Origin: an uncultured Pelagibacteraceae bacterium | Lineage (GTDB): Bacteria; Pseudomonadota; Alphaproteobacteria; Pelagibacterales; Pelagibacteraceae | Direction of reading: 5' to 3' | Assembly (NCBI GenBank): GCA_902598655.1 | Contig: CACKCQ010000006.1 | Coordinates: 17,713 to 81,712, forward strand | Length of the DNA stretch: 64,000 nucleotides | Shown here: positions 24,953-33,136 of the stretch, in pieces | Layout of the letters: every line of letters starts with the position of its first letter | How positions within the stretch are numbered: position 1 is the first letter of the stretch | Notes under the pieces: model-generated | Seen by the model: only the letters and a program-made list of their open reading frames with translations | Told to the model about the DNA's origin: nothing | The model's database searches: none | Position numbers and translations under genes: made by a program

Positions 24953-26790
24953 TGTTTAAAGGCAATTTTATTGACAACCTACCAAAAATTTACGGAACAT
25001 ATACTGGGGGCTTCATTGTATTCATCATATTGATGGCGATAGCGGAGCAAGCAGGCATGACCGCTAAAACAATTGGTATTTTGTTTGTCGCCTTTACAGT
25101 ATGTATATATGCCTTGATTGGGTATTTATCTAGAACTGTTCAGGTCGATGCTTATTATGTTGCTGGAAGACAGGTGCCAACAGTATTTAACGGAATGGCA
25201 ACTGCAGCTGACTGGATGTCAGGTGCATCATTCGTTGCAATGGCTGGTGGTATTTACTTTGGTGGTTATACTTATATGGCTTTCTTAGTCGGATGGACTG
25301 GGGGATACGTTTTAGTATCATCACTTTTAGCACCATACTTAAGAAAATTTGGATGTTATACTGTGCCAGATTTCATTGGAACAAGATACGGCGGAAACTT
25401 TGCAAGATTCTGTGCTGTAGTTGTTTTAACATTGGCATCTTTCACTTATGTAACAGCTCAAATTAACGCAACAGGAACAATTGCATCTAGAGCACTAAGT
25501 ATTCCATTTGAATTAGGAGTTTGGGTTGGACTAGTAAGTATTTTACTTTGTTCAATGCTAGGCGGAATGAGAGCGGTAACTTGGACACAGGTTGCACAAT
25601 ACATAGTATTGATTATTGCTTATCTAATTCCAGTATTCTGGATAAGTAACAAATCTGGATTTGGTTTCTTTCCACACTTTATGTTAGGTGAGGAAGTGGC
25701 TAGATTAGGTGCACTTGAATCGCAATTTGGATTAGTTAAAAATGCTGCTGCAGATATCAAAGCTGCAGGTGTACCAGGTGGTCTAAAATCCATTTCTGTA
25801 TCGCACTCTGGTGTGCCAGAAGGTGGGATGGCTGCATGGAAGTTTATTTCGTTAGCACTTTGTATGATGGTAGGAACAGCTTCTTTACCACACATTTTAA
25901 TGAGATACTTCACTACTCCAAGTGTTAAAGCTGCAAGAAAATCGGTGGCATGGTCACTATTCTTTATTGCATTGCTTTATACTTCAGCGCCAATGCTTGC
26001 AACATTATCCAAAATCTCACTAATAGATCCAAACTTACCGACAGGTATTATTGGAAAACCAATTGCTGAAATCATGCAAATTGAGTGGGTAAATGCTTGG
26101 ATTAATGTAAAACAAGCCTTCATAGCAGACTTTAACGGAGATGGTATTCTTCAGTTAAATGAATGGTTTATGAGAGGTGACGTAGTTGTACTAGCAACTC
26201 CTGAGGTTGCTGGATTACCATACGTAATCTCTGGACTAGTTGCTGCAGGAGGAATGGCTGCCGCGATGTCAACTGCTGATGGTCTAATTCTTGCTATCGC
26301 AAACGCTTTATCACATGATATCTATTACAAAATCATTGATCCGAAAGCGGATGTAAGAAAGAGATTGTTAGTTGCTAGAGCACTTCTAATAGTTATTGGT
26401 GCTGCTGGAGCGTACATTGCATCAATGAGGATCACTAGTATCCTTGGTGCAGTTGCTTGGGCATTTGACTTTGCAATGTCAGGATTGTTCTTCCCATTAA
26501 TACTTGGTGTATGGTGGAAGAGAGCAACAAGACAAGGAGCAATAGCAGGTATGATAGCGGGTCTTGCATCAGGAACAGCTTATCTAATTTATGTGTATCC
26601 TAAGTTTATGGGTAATGCACCTTGGTTAGGTATTGACCATTTACGTTTTGGTATAATCGGAGCGTCGGTCTGTTTAGTTGTAATGGTTGTAGTAAGTTTA
26701 ATGACTGAAGAACCAGATAAAGCTACGCAGCAAATGGTAGACGAAGTTCGTGTTCCATCAGGTAAGACAATACTTGGTAAGCAACACTAA
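24952..26790 (+). CDS. Sodium:solute symporter, VC_2705/ActP-like, with EF-hand-like loop
   Basis: A 612-residue SSS-family transporter with ~13 TM helices. Conserved segments are YYVAGRQVPTVFNGMATAADWMSGASF (substrate/Na+ site in TM1-2), GGFIVFI near the start, GGMRAVTWTQVAQYIV, LPHILMRYFTTPSV and AAMSTADGLILAIANALSHDIYY. Substrate is likely a short organic acid such as acetate, from family relationship only. Residues 393-404 read DFNGDGILQLNE, a perfect EF-hand Ca2+ loop in an extramembrane segment. The gene is richer in G/C-ending codons than neighbouring genes and has a strong ribosome binding site and terminator, consistent with high expression. Confidence 0.93.
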   Translation: MFKGNFIDNLPKIYGTYTGGFIVFIILMAIAEQAGMTAKTIGILFVAFTVCIYALIGYLSRTVQVDAYYVAGRQVPTVFNGMATAADWMSGASFVAMAGGIYFGGYTYMAFLVGWTGGYVLVSSLLAPYLRKFGCYTVPDFIGTRYGGNFARFCAVVVLTLASFTYVTAQINATGTIASRALSIPFELGVWVGLVSILLCSMLGGMRAVTWTQVAQYIVLIIAYLIPVFWISNKSGFGFFPHFMLGEEVARLGALESQFGLVKNAAADIKAAGVPGGLKSISVSHSGVPEGGMAAWKFISLALCMMVGTASLPHILMRYFTTPSVKAARKSVAWSLFFIALLYTSAPMLATLSKISLIDPNLPTGIIGKPIAEIMQIEWVNAWINVKQAFIADFNGDGILQLNEWFMRGDVVVLATPEVAGLPYVISGLVAAGGMAAAMSTADGLILAIANALSHDIYYKIIDPKADVRKRLLVARALLIVIGAAGAYIASMRITSILGAVAWAFDFAMSGLFFPLILGVWWKRATRQGAIAGMIAGLASGTAYLIYVYPKFMGNAPWLGIDHLRFGIIGASVCLVVMVVVSLMTEEPDKATQQMVDEVRVPSGKTILGKQH

Positions 26791-26803
26791 ATTAAACTTT
26801 ATT

Positions 26804-26829
26804 GGGGGCGATATTCGCCCCCATTTTTT
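26804..26829 (+). terminator. Rho-independent terminator after symporter
   Basis: GGGGGCGA (26804-26811) and TCGCCCCC (26815-26822) form a perfect 8-bp GC-rich stem with a TAT loop, followed by ATTTTTT. It lies 13 bp after the symporter stop and is the clearest intrinsic terminator in the window. It isolates the DUF4212-symporter unit from the membrane gene that follows. Confidence 0.92.
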
Positions 26830-26838
26830 CAAAAAATA

Positions 26839-27174
26839 ATGCCGATATATATTTTAGTAATAGATTATATTCTAGGTATAATCATGTGGACATTGATTGG
26901 AAGATCCGCAATGAATATTTTCCAAAAAGAAGATTCAGAATTTTTTTTCATGAAGGTCTTCGTAAAATATACAAATCCAATAATTAAAATTTTTAAATTC
27001 ATAACACCCAGCTTCATTATAGGGCCGTTAGTGCCACTTTATGTTGCATGGTTTTTTTACATGTTTAGATTTTATTTAATGCCTTATTTAATGGGTTATT
27101 CTGTTATGGGAATGTTATCGTTTCCATTAGAAAGTGAAATAGCTGCAGAAATTTATAAAGTATTTGGTAAATAA
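26839..27174 (+). CDS. Small membrane protein of unknown family
   Basis: A 111-residue protein with two or three hydrophobic segments (about 3-24, 50-66 and 68-88). The layout, with a Pro-rich link (KYTNPIIKIFKFITPSFIIGPLVPLYVAWFF), is reminiscent of YggT proteins, but the RR-P-G-D hallmark is missing, so I do not name it. It starts 10 bp after the terminator of the symporter operon and probably has its own promoter. A shorter alternative frame at 26802-26987 overlaps its front but looks non-coding. Confidence 0.72.
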   Translation: MPIYILVIDYILGIIMWTLIGRSAMNIFQKEDSEFFFMKVFVKYTNPIIKIFKFITPSFIIGPLVPLYVAWFFYMFRFYLMPYLMGYSVMGMLSFPLESEIAAEIYKVFGK

Positions 27175-27221
27175 TAATTCAAATATATTCAAAAATTGAT
27201 AGTACTAGTTTTTATTAATTA

Positions 27222-27881
27222 ATGAAAAATATACAAATTTCACCTTCAATACTTTCGGCAGATTTTAGTCAATTAGGTAAAGAGATTAAAAGATTGGAGG
27301 ACGGTGGAGCAGATTTAATTCATGTCGATGTAATGGATGGACATTTTGTTCCCAATATAACAATTGGTCCACCAGTTATAAAAACACTTAGAGATTATAC
27401 AAAGTTGCCATTTGATGTACATTTAATGATCTCGCCAGTTCATAAATATATTAAAAATTTTGCTGATGCAGGATCTGATATAATCACAATTCACCCTGAA
27501 GCAACTAATGATTTGAATGAATCAATTCAGCTAATTAAACAATTAAACAAGAAAGTTGGTATATCATTAAATCCAAATACAGAAATAAACATTGTAGAAA
27601 AACTCTTAAAAGACATTGATTTAGTTTTAATCATGAGTGTATATCCAGGTTTTGGTGGCCAAAAATTTATACCAGAGGTTATTGAAAAAATTAAAAAGCT
27701 TTATCAAATTAAAAAAGATAACAACTTAAATTTTGATATTGAGGTTGACGGTGGAATAAATTTCTCTAATTCAAAAGAGGTTATATCAGCAGGAGCAAAC
27801 ATATTGGTTTCTGGAACAACCATATTCAAAGAAAATGATGGTGATATTAAAAAAAATATAGAAACTCTAAGATCAATGTAG
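27222..27881 (+). CDS. rpe: Ribulose-phosphate 3-epimerase
   Basis: Interconverts ribulose-5-phosphate and xylulose-5-phosphate in the pentose phosphate pathway. The 219 residues form a TIM barrel with ISPSILSADF at the start, the metal-binding HVDVMDGHFVPNITIGP, PFDVHLMI, ITIHPEA, VYPGFGGQKFIPEV and EVDGGIN. It is followed 1 bp later by the heparinase-like gene and then purH, the order found in other alphaproteobacteria. Confidence 0.98.
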   Translation: MKNIQISPSILSADFSQLGKEIKRLEDGGADLIHVDVMDGHFVPNITIGPPVIKTLRDYTKLPFDVHLMISPVHKYIKNFADAGSDIITIHPEATNDLNESIQLIKQLNKKVGISLNPNTEINIVEKLLKDIDLVLIMSVYPGFGGQKFIPEVIEKIKKLYQIKKDNNLNFDIEVDGGINFSNSKEVISAGANILVSGTTIFKENDGDIKKNIETLRSM

Positions 27882-27882
27882 G

Positions 27883-29508
27883 ATGCATTTAAAAAATTCT
27901 TTAATTTTAATAAATGAATTTTTTTACTCCTCTAAAAATCAAATAAAAAAATTATACTTAAAATCAAATCTATATAATAATAAAATTTCAAAAATTGAAA
28001 TAGATAACATTTCCTACAGACCCAGTCTAAGCATTCTTAGTTGCTTGGTTAAATATGATAAAAAAAAGATTAAAATTGAGGAATTAAATAAAGAAAATAT
28101 TTGGGAAAATAAATTATTAAGTGGAAATAATTTAAATAAACTAAATAATTTTTATTGGTTGTTTAGCATTGATTTAAAATCTTCCACAAGTATTACACAT
28201 TCAATAATTGAAAAGTGGATCGAAAGAAATGAAAATTATAATTCTTTTACATGGCAGCTTGATATTTTATCAAAAAGAATAATATCTTGGATATCAAACT
28301 CTAAATTAACATATGATAAAAGTGAAGATGAATATAAAAAAAAATTTAATTTTTCTATAAACAAACAAATTAATCATTTAATAAATGAAATAAGTAAATC
28401 GCAATCTGTTGATGACAAATTATTGGGATGTACTGCAATAATAATCACAGGACTGTCATATGAAAATGAAAAATTTTTAAATTATGGCTTAGAATTACTA
28501 AGAAAAATTATTATTAACTCTTTTGACGATGAATATTTTCCAAAAACAAGGAGTATTAGACAATTAAATTTTTATTTAAAATATTTTGTTCTTGTTAGAG
28601 AATTATTAAAAGAATCTTTTAATAATATTCCTGAGTACCTTGATGAAATAATTTTTTATCTCGGAAAATCTTATGTAATTTTCTCAAAACCTGAACAAAG
28701 TCTACTTTTTAACGGGAATCATCAAAATGACCTAAAAGAGTTTAATAAATATCTATCACTATATAAATATAAATTTCAAAATTCGAATAATGAAATTGGA
28801 GGATACGCAATTTTAAAAAATAAAAATTGTATTCTTGCTATGGATGTTGGAAATTCCCCCCAAAAAAGGTTTTCACATAGTTATCAAAGTGGAGCACTAT
28901 CATTTGAATTCATTTACAAAGATAAAAAACTAATTTCAAATTCTGGGTATTTTCAGGATTATAAAAACAAACTAAATCTAATTTCAAAATCTACAGCTGC
29001 CCATTCAACCTTAATTATAGATAATCATTCAAGTTGTTCATTTAGAAATAGCAGAAGTTATAAGATATTAGAGAGTAGCTTGAAAATTAGTGAAAAAAAT
29101 ATTGTTAAAGAAAAAAACTATTGGTTAATAAAAGCATCCCATAATGGTTATTTAAAAAAATTCGGAATTATACATGAAAGAACTTTAGAATATTTTGCAG
29201 AAAAAGATAAATTGATGGGAACAGATAAAATAATTTCAAAAAATAAATTAGAATCAAAAAATTATGATATCAGGTTCCATGTGGAGCCAGGTGTTAAATT
29301 AACAAAAACCCTAGATAATAAAACTATACTAATTGAAATTGAAAATTCAGGATGGAGATTTTCAAGTAACTGCGAGAATATTAATATTGAATCAGGTATA
29401 TATTTCGGTAATAAAAATTCATTTAGTGAAAACCAAAATATATGTTTATCAGGCAAAACAAAGGATATAAGTTTGGAAATTAAATGGGTATTCGAAAAAA
29501 TACAGTAA
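27883..29508 (+). CDS. Heparinase II/III-family protein
   Basis: A 541-residue protein of the heparinase II/III-like family. It has an N-terminal helical (alpha/alpha toroid) part to about residue 290 (with FTWQLDILSKRIISWISN) and a C-terminal beta-sandwich part (CILAMDVGNSPQKRFSHSYQSGALSFEFIYKDKKLISNSG, STAAHSTLIID). The H-x-x-Y/A and G-x-x-FE patterns are typical. There is no signal peptide. In many alphaproteobacteria it sits between rpe or rsmB and purH, as here, and has no demonstrated polysaccharide substrate. It overlaps purH by 25 bp. Confidence 0.85.
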   Translation: MHLKNSLILINEFFYSSKNQIKKLYLKSNLYNNKISKIEIDNISYRPSLSILSCLVKYDKKKIKIEELNKENIWENKLLSGNNLNKLNNFYWLFSIDLKSSTSITHSIIEKWIERNENYNSFTWQLDILSKRIISWISNSKLTYDKSEDEYKKKFNFSINKQINHLINEISKSQSVDDKLLGCTAIIITGLSYENEKFLNYGLELLRKIIINSFDDEYFPKTRSIRQLNFYLKYFVLVRELLKESFNNIPEYLDEIIFYLGKSYVIFSKPEQSLLFNGNHQNDLKEFNKYLSLYKYKFQNSNNEIGGYAILKNKNCILAMDVGNSPQKRFSHSYQSGALSFEFIYKDKKLISNSGYFQDYKNKLNLISKSTAAHSTLIIDNHSSCSFRNSRSYKILESSLKISEKNIVKEKNYWLIKASHNGYLKKFGIIHERTLEYFAEKDKLMGTDKIISKNKLESKNYDIRFHVEPGVKLTKTLDNKTILIEIENSGWRFSSNCENINIESGIYFGNKNSFSENQNICLSGKTKDISLEIKWVFEKIQ

Positions 29509-31043
29509 AAATCAAGACTGCTTTAATTTCCTTGTCAGATAAATCTAATTTAAAACCATTATTAAGCTTATTAAAAAAATATAATATTAGAATAATAAGC
29601 TCAGGTGGAACATACAAAAAAATTAAAGCCTTGGGTTTTAAATGCTTAGAGGTATCCAAATTTACAAATTCAAAAGAGTTACTGGATGGAAGAGTAAAAA
29701 CTTTACATCCAAAAATTCATTCTGGGATTTTAAATATTAGGCGGGATCAAAAACATCAAAAGGAAATGAAAATTAATAATTATGAAAACATAGATTTGGT
29801 AGTCATTAATTTTTATCCATTTGAAAAGGTTTTATTAAATAATTCTGGTCACAAAAGTATAATTGAAAATATAGACATTGGAGGACCAACAATGGTTAGA
29901 TCAGCTGCTAAAAATTATAATGATGTGGTAGTTCTAAGTAACTCAAAACAGTATGAGGGTTTTGCTAATGAATTAAATAAAAATAGAGGGTCAACCAATT
30001 TAGATTTTAGGGAAAAATTAGCTGAAGATGCATTTATGGAAACTGCATATTATGAGTCAAAAATTTTTAATTATTTCAATCATAAATCTGAAAACCTTTT
30101 CCCAGTTAAGAATATATTTTCTGGAAAATTAGTTGAGAAAACAAGATATGGGGAAAATCCACATCAAAAAGCGGCAATATATTCACAAAATAACAAACAG
30201 GAAATTATTCAGATCAGCGGAAAACAACTAAGTTACAACAACTATAACGATCTTTATTCAGCTCTAAGTATATCTAAAAATTTGCCAAAAAATAAAGGTG
30301 TAACAATAATTAAACATGCTAATCCTTGTGGAGTTTCCATTAATCCAAACAAAATCAAATCTTTTAAAGAAGCTTTAGAGAGTGACCCAATAAGTGCTTA
30401 TGGAGGTATTATATCATGTAACTTTAAATTAAATATTAGTTTAGCTAAAGAAATTAATAAAATATTTTTTGAAGTAATAGTTGCAAATGGATTTGACGAA
30501 AAATCAGTCAAACTTTTAAAAAAGAAAAAAAACTTAAGAATAATTGATTCTAGTAAAGTAGAAAAAAATTTTAAATTTAATTTTATAAATAAATTTAATT
30601 CTATTTTAGTTCAAGATCATGATAATTTAGTTTTTTCCAAAAAAGATTTTAAAACTGTATCAAAATTAAAACCAACTAATAAAACTTTAAACAAACTCAT
30701 TTTTGCATTTAATATATGCAGAAGTGTTAAATCGAATGCGATAGTCATTACAAAAGATTATAAAACAATAGGTATAGGTTCTGGTCAGCCAAGTAGGTTA
30801 GATAGTTGCAAAATAGCAATTGATAAAATGAAAAAGTTTCAGACAATAAGTGATAATGATGAAATATTAGCAGCTTCTGATGCGTTTTTTCCATTTGTGG
30901 ATGGTATAGAAAAATTGGTACAAGCAGGAATTTCAGCTGTTATTCAACCGTCTGGTTCAAAAAATGATAAAGAAATTATTAAATTTGCTAACCAAACAAA
31001 TACTATTTTAGTATTTTCGAAAACAAGGCACTTTAATCACTGA
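29484..31043 (+). CDS. purH: Bifunctional AICAR formyltransferase / IMP cyclohydrolase
   Basis: Last two steps of purine biosynthesis. The 519 residues comprise an MGS-like IMP cyclohydrolase domain (1-~145: LISLSDKSNLKPLL, ISSGGTYKKIK, LDGRVKTLHPKIHSGIL, IENIDIGGPTMVRSAAKNY) and the AICAR transformylase domain (ENPHQKAAIY, IIKHANPCGVS with catalytic Lys-His, SNAIVITKD, GIGSGQPSRLDSCKIA, DAFFPFVDGIE). It starts inside the heparinase-like gene and abuts the convergent pterin dehydratase stop with no gap. Confidence 0.98.
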   Translation: MGIRKNTVKIKTALISLSDKSNLKPLLSLLKKYNIRIISSGGTYKKIKALGFKCLEVSKFTNSKELLDGRVKTLHPKIHSGILNIRRDQKHQKEMKINNYENIDLVVINFYPFEKVLLNNSGHKSIIENIDIGGPTMVRSAAKNYNDVVVLSNSKQYEGFANELNKNRGSTNLDFREKLAEDAFMETAYYESKIFNYFNHKSENLFPVKNIFSGKLVEKTRYGENPHQKAAIYSQNNKQEIIQISGKQLSYNNYNDLYSALSISKNLPKNKGVTIIKHANPCGVSINPNKIKSFKEALESDPISAYGGIISCNFKLNISLAKEINKIFFEVIVANGFDEKSVKLLKKKKNLRIIDSSKVEKNFKFNFINKFNSILVQDHDNLVFSKKDFKTVSKLKPTNKTLNKLIFAFNICRSVKSNAIVITKDYKTIGIGSGQPSRLDSCKIAIDKMKKFQTISDNDEILAASDAFFPFVDGIEKLVQAGISAVIQPSGSKNDKEIIKFANQTNTILVFSKTRHFNH

Positions 31044-31382
31044 TTAATTTATCTTATCTATTTTAGCAGCTAAAATGAAGTCACTCTCTGCTAAGCCTTT
31101 AATGGCATGTGTAAATATTTTTATTCTTGCATAACCCCAACCAAACCATAAATCTGGATGATGTCCTTCTTTTTCAGCAATTTCACCTACTTTGTTTACA
31201 AATTCTTGACTTTGCAAAAAGTTCTCAAATTTGTAATTTTTTATTAAATGATATCCATCAATTTTATCCTCAATAACTTCCCAACCATCAACCTGTTTTA
31301 GGTATTTGTGAATTTCATTTGTATCAAATGGTGGAATATTACCTTCACAGGGTATACACTTTTTGTTAGCCAAGTCACTCAT
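31044..31382 (-). CDS. phhB: Pterin-4a-carbinolamine dehydratase-like (PhhB)
   Basis: A 112-residue protein of the PCD/DCoH family. The key segment is AEKEGHHPDLWFGWGYARIKIFTHAIKGLAESDFILAAKID, with the HH-P-D active-site motif. The N-terminal CIPCEGNIPPFDTNEI is also typical of the bacterial branch. It would recycle 4a-hydroxytetrahydrobiopterin, but many bacteria carrying the gene lack phenylalanine hydroxylase, and none is in this window, so a moonlighting or molybdopterin-related role is possible. It overlaps the FkbM gene by 8 bp. Confidence 0.93.
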   Translation of the reverse strand: MSDLANKKCIPCEGNIPPFDTNEIHKYLKQVDGWEVIEDKIDGYHLIKNYKFENFLQSQEFVNKVGEIAEKEGHHPDLWFGWGYARIKIFTHAIKGLAESDFILAAKIDKIN

Positions 31383-32289
31383 TTGAATTAAAGTCCTCTA
31401 GTACTTTTGACGAATTTTTTATTAAATAATAATTACCTATTGTTTTGTGTTTTTCTTTTAGCTTGCTGAGTTTACTCATAATATCATCAATACTCTCTTT
31501 TTTTTTACTTATATTATACATCGAATATTCATAATTTAGTAAAAAGTTTTTTAAATATTCTATATTATTTTTGTTTTCAAAAATATACTTGGAAATTTCT
31601 ATTATTATAAATGGAGAGGTTTTTTCAATAAAATTTGTCGCTCCCTTTAATACATTCATCTCATTCCCTTCAACATCTAGTTTAATTATAGTTAAGAAAT
31701 CATTAAAATTTATACTTTTTATCAAAGTATCAATTTTTATAGTATGCACTTTACTCACAGAATATGAATGAAACTTATTATGTATCTGAGAACTTTCCCA
31801 ATCGTTTTTACTTTCATTAAATAAAATATAATCATTATCTGTATTTGATATAGCGCTATTTTCTAATGTCACATTTTCAAAATTATTTAATTTCAAATTT
31901 TTTATAAATTCTTTGGATGTTTCTTTTGATGCCTCAATAGAAATAATAAGATTTTTTTTTGAAAGTGAGGCAGTGTAAAAAGAGTAAAAACCATAATTAC
32001 ATCCACAATCTATAAATAAAATTTTATTTTTATTTGAAAATTTTTTTATTGTTTCTAATTCTTTATGGTCACCGAATTCACATTTTTTTAGCAAAAAATA
32101 AGAAGTTTTATTTTTTTTTATACTTCCAAATACTTTAAAATTATAAATCTTTACAATTATATCTGTAGCTAAAAATTTTCTTATCAATCTGAAAATAATA
32201 TAATAGGATATTTTACCTTTGAATTTTTGTATATCTTTATTTAATAGATATTTTTGAAAAATTGATGTTATAAAATTTGATTTGATCAC
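31375..32289 (-). CDS. FkbM-family methyltransferase
   Basis: A 304-residue SAM-dependent methyltransferase of the FkbM type. Motif I is LFIDCGCNYGFYSFYTASL, then IISIEASKETSKEFIKNL and LTIIKLDVEGNEMNVLKGAT (FkbM core D-x-EG-x-E). The N-terminal ~90 residues look like a lead-in domain with no recognisable family. FkbM proteins O-methylate sugars, lipids or small molecules; the substrate is unknown. Very AT-rich (poly-Lys/Asn/Ile), like the 18-21 kb island, which may mean recent acquisition or relaxed composition. It lies next to the tRNA-Gly, a common integration locus, but no attachment site is seen. Confidence 0.88.
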   Translation of the reverse strand: MIKSNFITSIFQKYLLNKDIQKFKGKISYYIIFRLIRKFLATDIIVKIYNFKVFGSIKKNKTSYFLLKKCEFGDHKELETIKKFSNKNKILFIDCGCNYGFYSFYTASLSKKNLIISIEASKETSKEFIKNLKLNNFENVTLENSAISNTDNDYILFNESKNDWESSQIHNKFHSYSVSKVHTIKIDTLIKSINFNDFLTIIKLDVEGNEMNVLKGATNFIEKTSPFIIIEISKYIFENKNNIEYLKNFLLNYEYSMYNISKKKESIDDIMSKLSKLKEKHKTIGNYYLIKNSSKVLEDFNSNE

Positions 32290-32296
32290 ATTTATA

Positions 32297-32371
32297 TGGA
32301 GCGGGCAATGGGACTTGAACCCACGACCTTCTCGTTGGCAACGAGACGCTCTACCACTGAGCTATGCCCGC
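32297..32371 (-). tRNA. tRNA-Gly (anticodon GCC)
   Basis: A 75-nt cloverleaf on the minus strand. The acceptor stem is GCGGGCA/TGCCCGC, the D arm GCTC..GAGC, and the anticodon stem-loop CTCGT TGCCA ACGAG gives anticodon GCC (Gly). The T arm is GTGGGTTCAAGTCCCAT, with discriminator T and an encoded CCA. All stems pair. It reads all GGC/GGU codons. No second tRNA is near. Confidence 0.97.
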
Positions 32372-32386
32372 TTGTTTATTATTTTA

Positions 32387-32415
32387 AAGTTAAAAGCTTT
32401 TCTTGAATTTATCAA
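32387..32415 (-). promoter_or_regulatory. Possible promoter of tRNA-Gly
   Basis: On the minus strand TTGATA (32415-32410) and TAACTT (32392-32387) are separated by 17 bases and would start transcription about 10 nt before the tRNA 5' end at 32371. The -10 is weak (4 of 6 at best), so this is a guess supported by spacing. Confidence 0.3.
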
Positions 32416-32493
32416 GTGATTAAATGATTATATGTATCTATCGAAACATTTATGTCCAGTTGTAACTTGAAAGATAAATATTATAATTAATGT

Positions 32494-33135
32494 ATGAAAA
32501 TTGAAGAATTACCAAAAACTATACCTGTTTTTCCTTTATCTAACTTTATAATGTTTCCTGGATCAACAGTTCCATTAAATATTTTTGAACCACGATACTT
32601 GCAAATGGTAAATGATAGCATGAAAAAACATCGGATGATTGGAATGATACAGCCTAAAAAATCAGGATCTTTAAAAAAACCTGATTTATACGAAATTGGT
32701 TGTATTGGAAAAATTACTAGTTTTAATGAAACGGAAGATGGCAGAATACTTATTATTTTAAATGGAATATGCAGATATAAAATTAACTCGGAATTAAATA
32801 CCGATAAATTATACCGTGAATGTGAAGTCCAGTATGATAATTTTTCCAAAGACATATTACAAAAAAGTAATGAGGTTAACTTCTCCGACTTAAGCTTAAT
32901 AATGGAAAACATGAAGAAATTTTTTAAGAAACAAGGTTATATTGTAAATCTTAAAGATTTAGAGAAAAAAGACTTAAGCCAAACTCTTAACGACTTATCA
33001 ATGGCCTCTCCGTTCTCATTAGAAGAAAAACAAATATTGTTAGAAAGTCTAGATGTAAATATAAGAAAAGAAAAAATGGAGCAAATTTTAAATAATTATA
33101 TTAAAGATGAATTTGAAAATACTACACTTCAATAA
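32494..33135 (+). CDS. Lon protease N-terminal (LonN/PUA-like) domain protein
   Basis: A 213-residue protein consisting only of the substrate-binding domain of Lon. It begins IPVFPLSNFIMFPGSTVPLNIFEPRYLQMV, continues with RMIGMIQPKK and IGCIGKITSFNETEDGRILIILNGICRYKI, and ends in a helical part. There is no AAA+ or protease domain. Such stand-alone proteins are common in alphaproteobacteria and may act as adaptors; function is unproven. It faces the tRNA-Gly gene across a 122-bp gap and is convergent with the UbiH-like gene. Confidence 0.93.
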   Translation: MKIEELPKTIPVFPLSNFIMFPGSTVPLNIFEPRYLQMVNDSMKKHRMIGMIQPKKSGSLKKPDLYEIGCIGKITSFNETEDGRILIILNGICRYKINSELNTDKLYRECEVQYDNFSKDILQKSNEVNFSDLSLIMENMKKFFKKQGYIVNLKDLEKKDLSQTLNDLSMASPFSLEEKQILLESLDVNIRKEKMEQILNNYIKDEFENTTLQ

Positions 33136-33136
33136 A

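Noticed and set aside
26802..26987. Short frame overlapping the terminator and front of the 111-aa membrane gene
   Set aside because: It starts inside the terminator stem, and the overlapping frame from 26839 has clear membrane-protein character.
32280..32300. Possible integration site at the 3' end of tRNA-Gly next to the AT-rich FkbM gene
   Set aside because: No direct repeat of the tRNA end, no integrase and no second boundary are visible in the window.
32402..32416. CTTGA-ATTTA-TCAAG inverted repeat upstream of tRNA-Gly
   Set aside because: Short arms and overlap with the suggested -35 element; no regulator can be linked to it.
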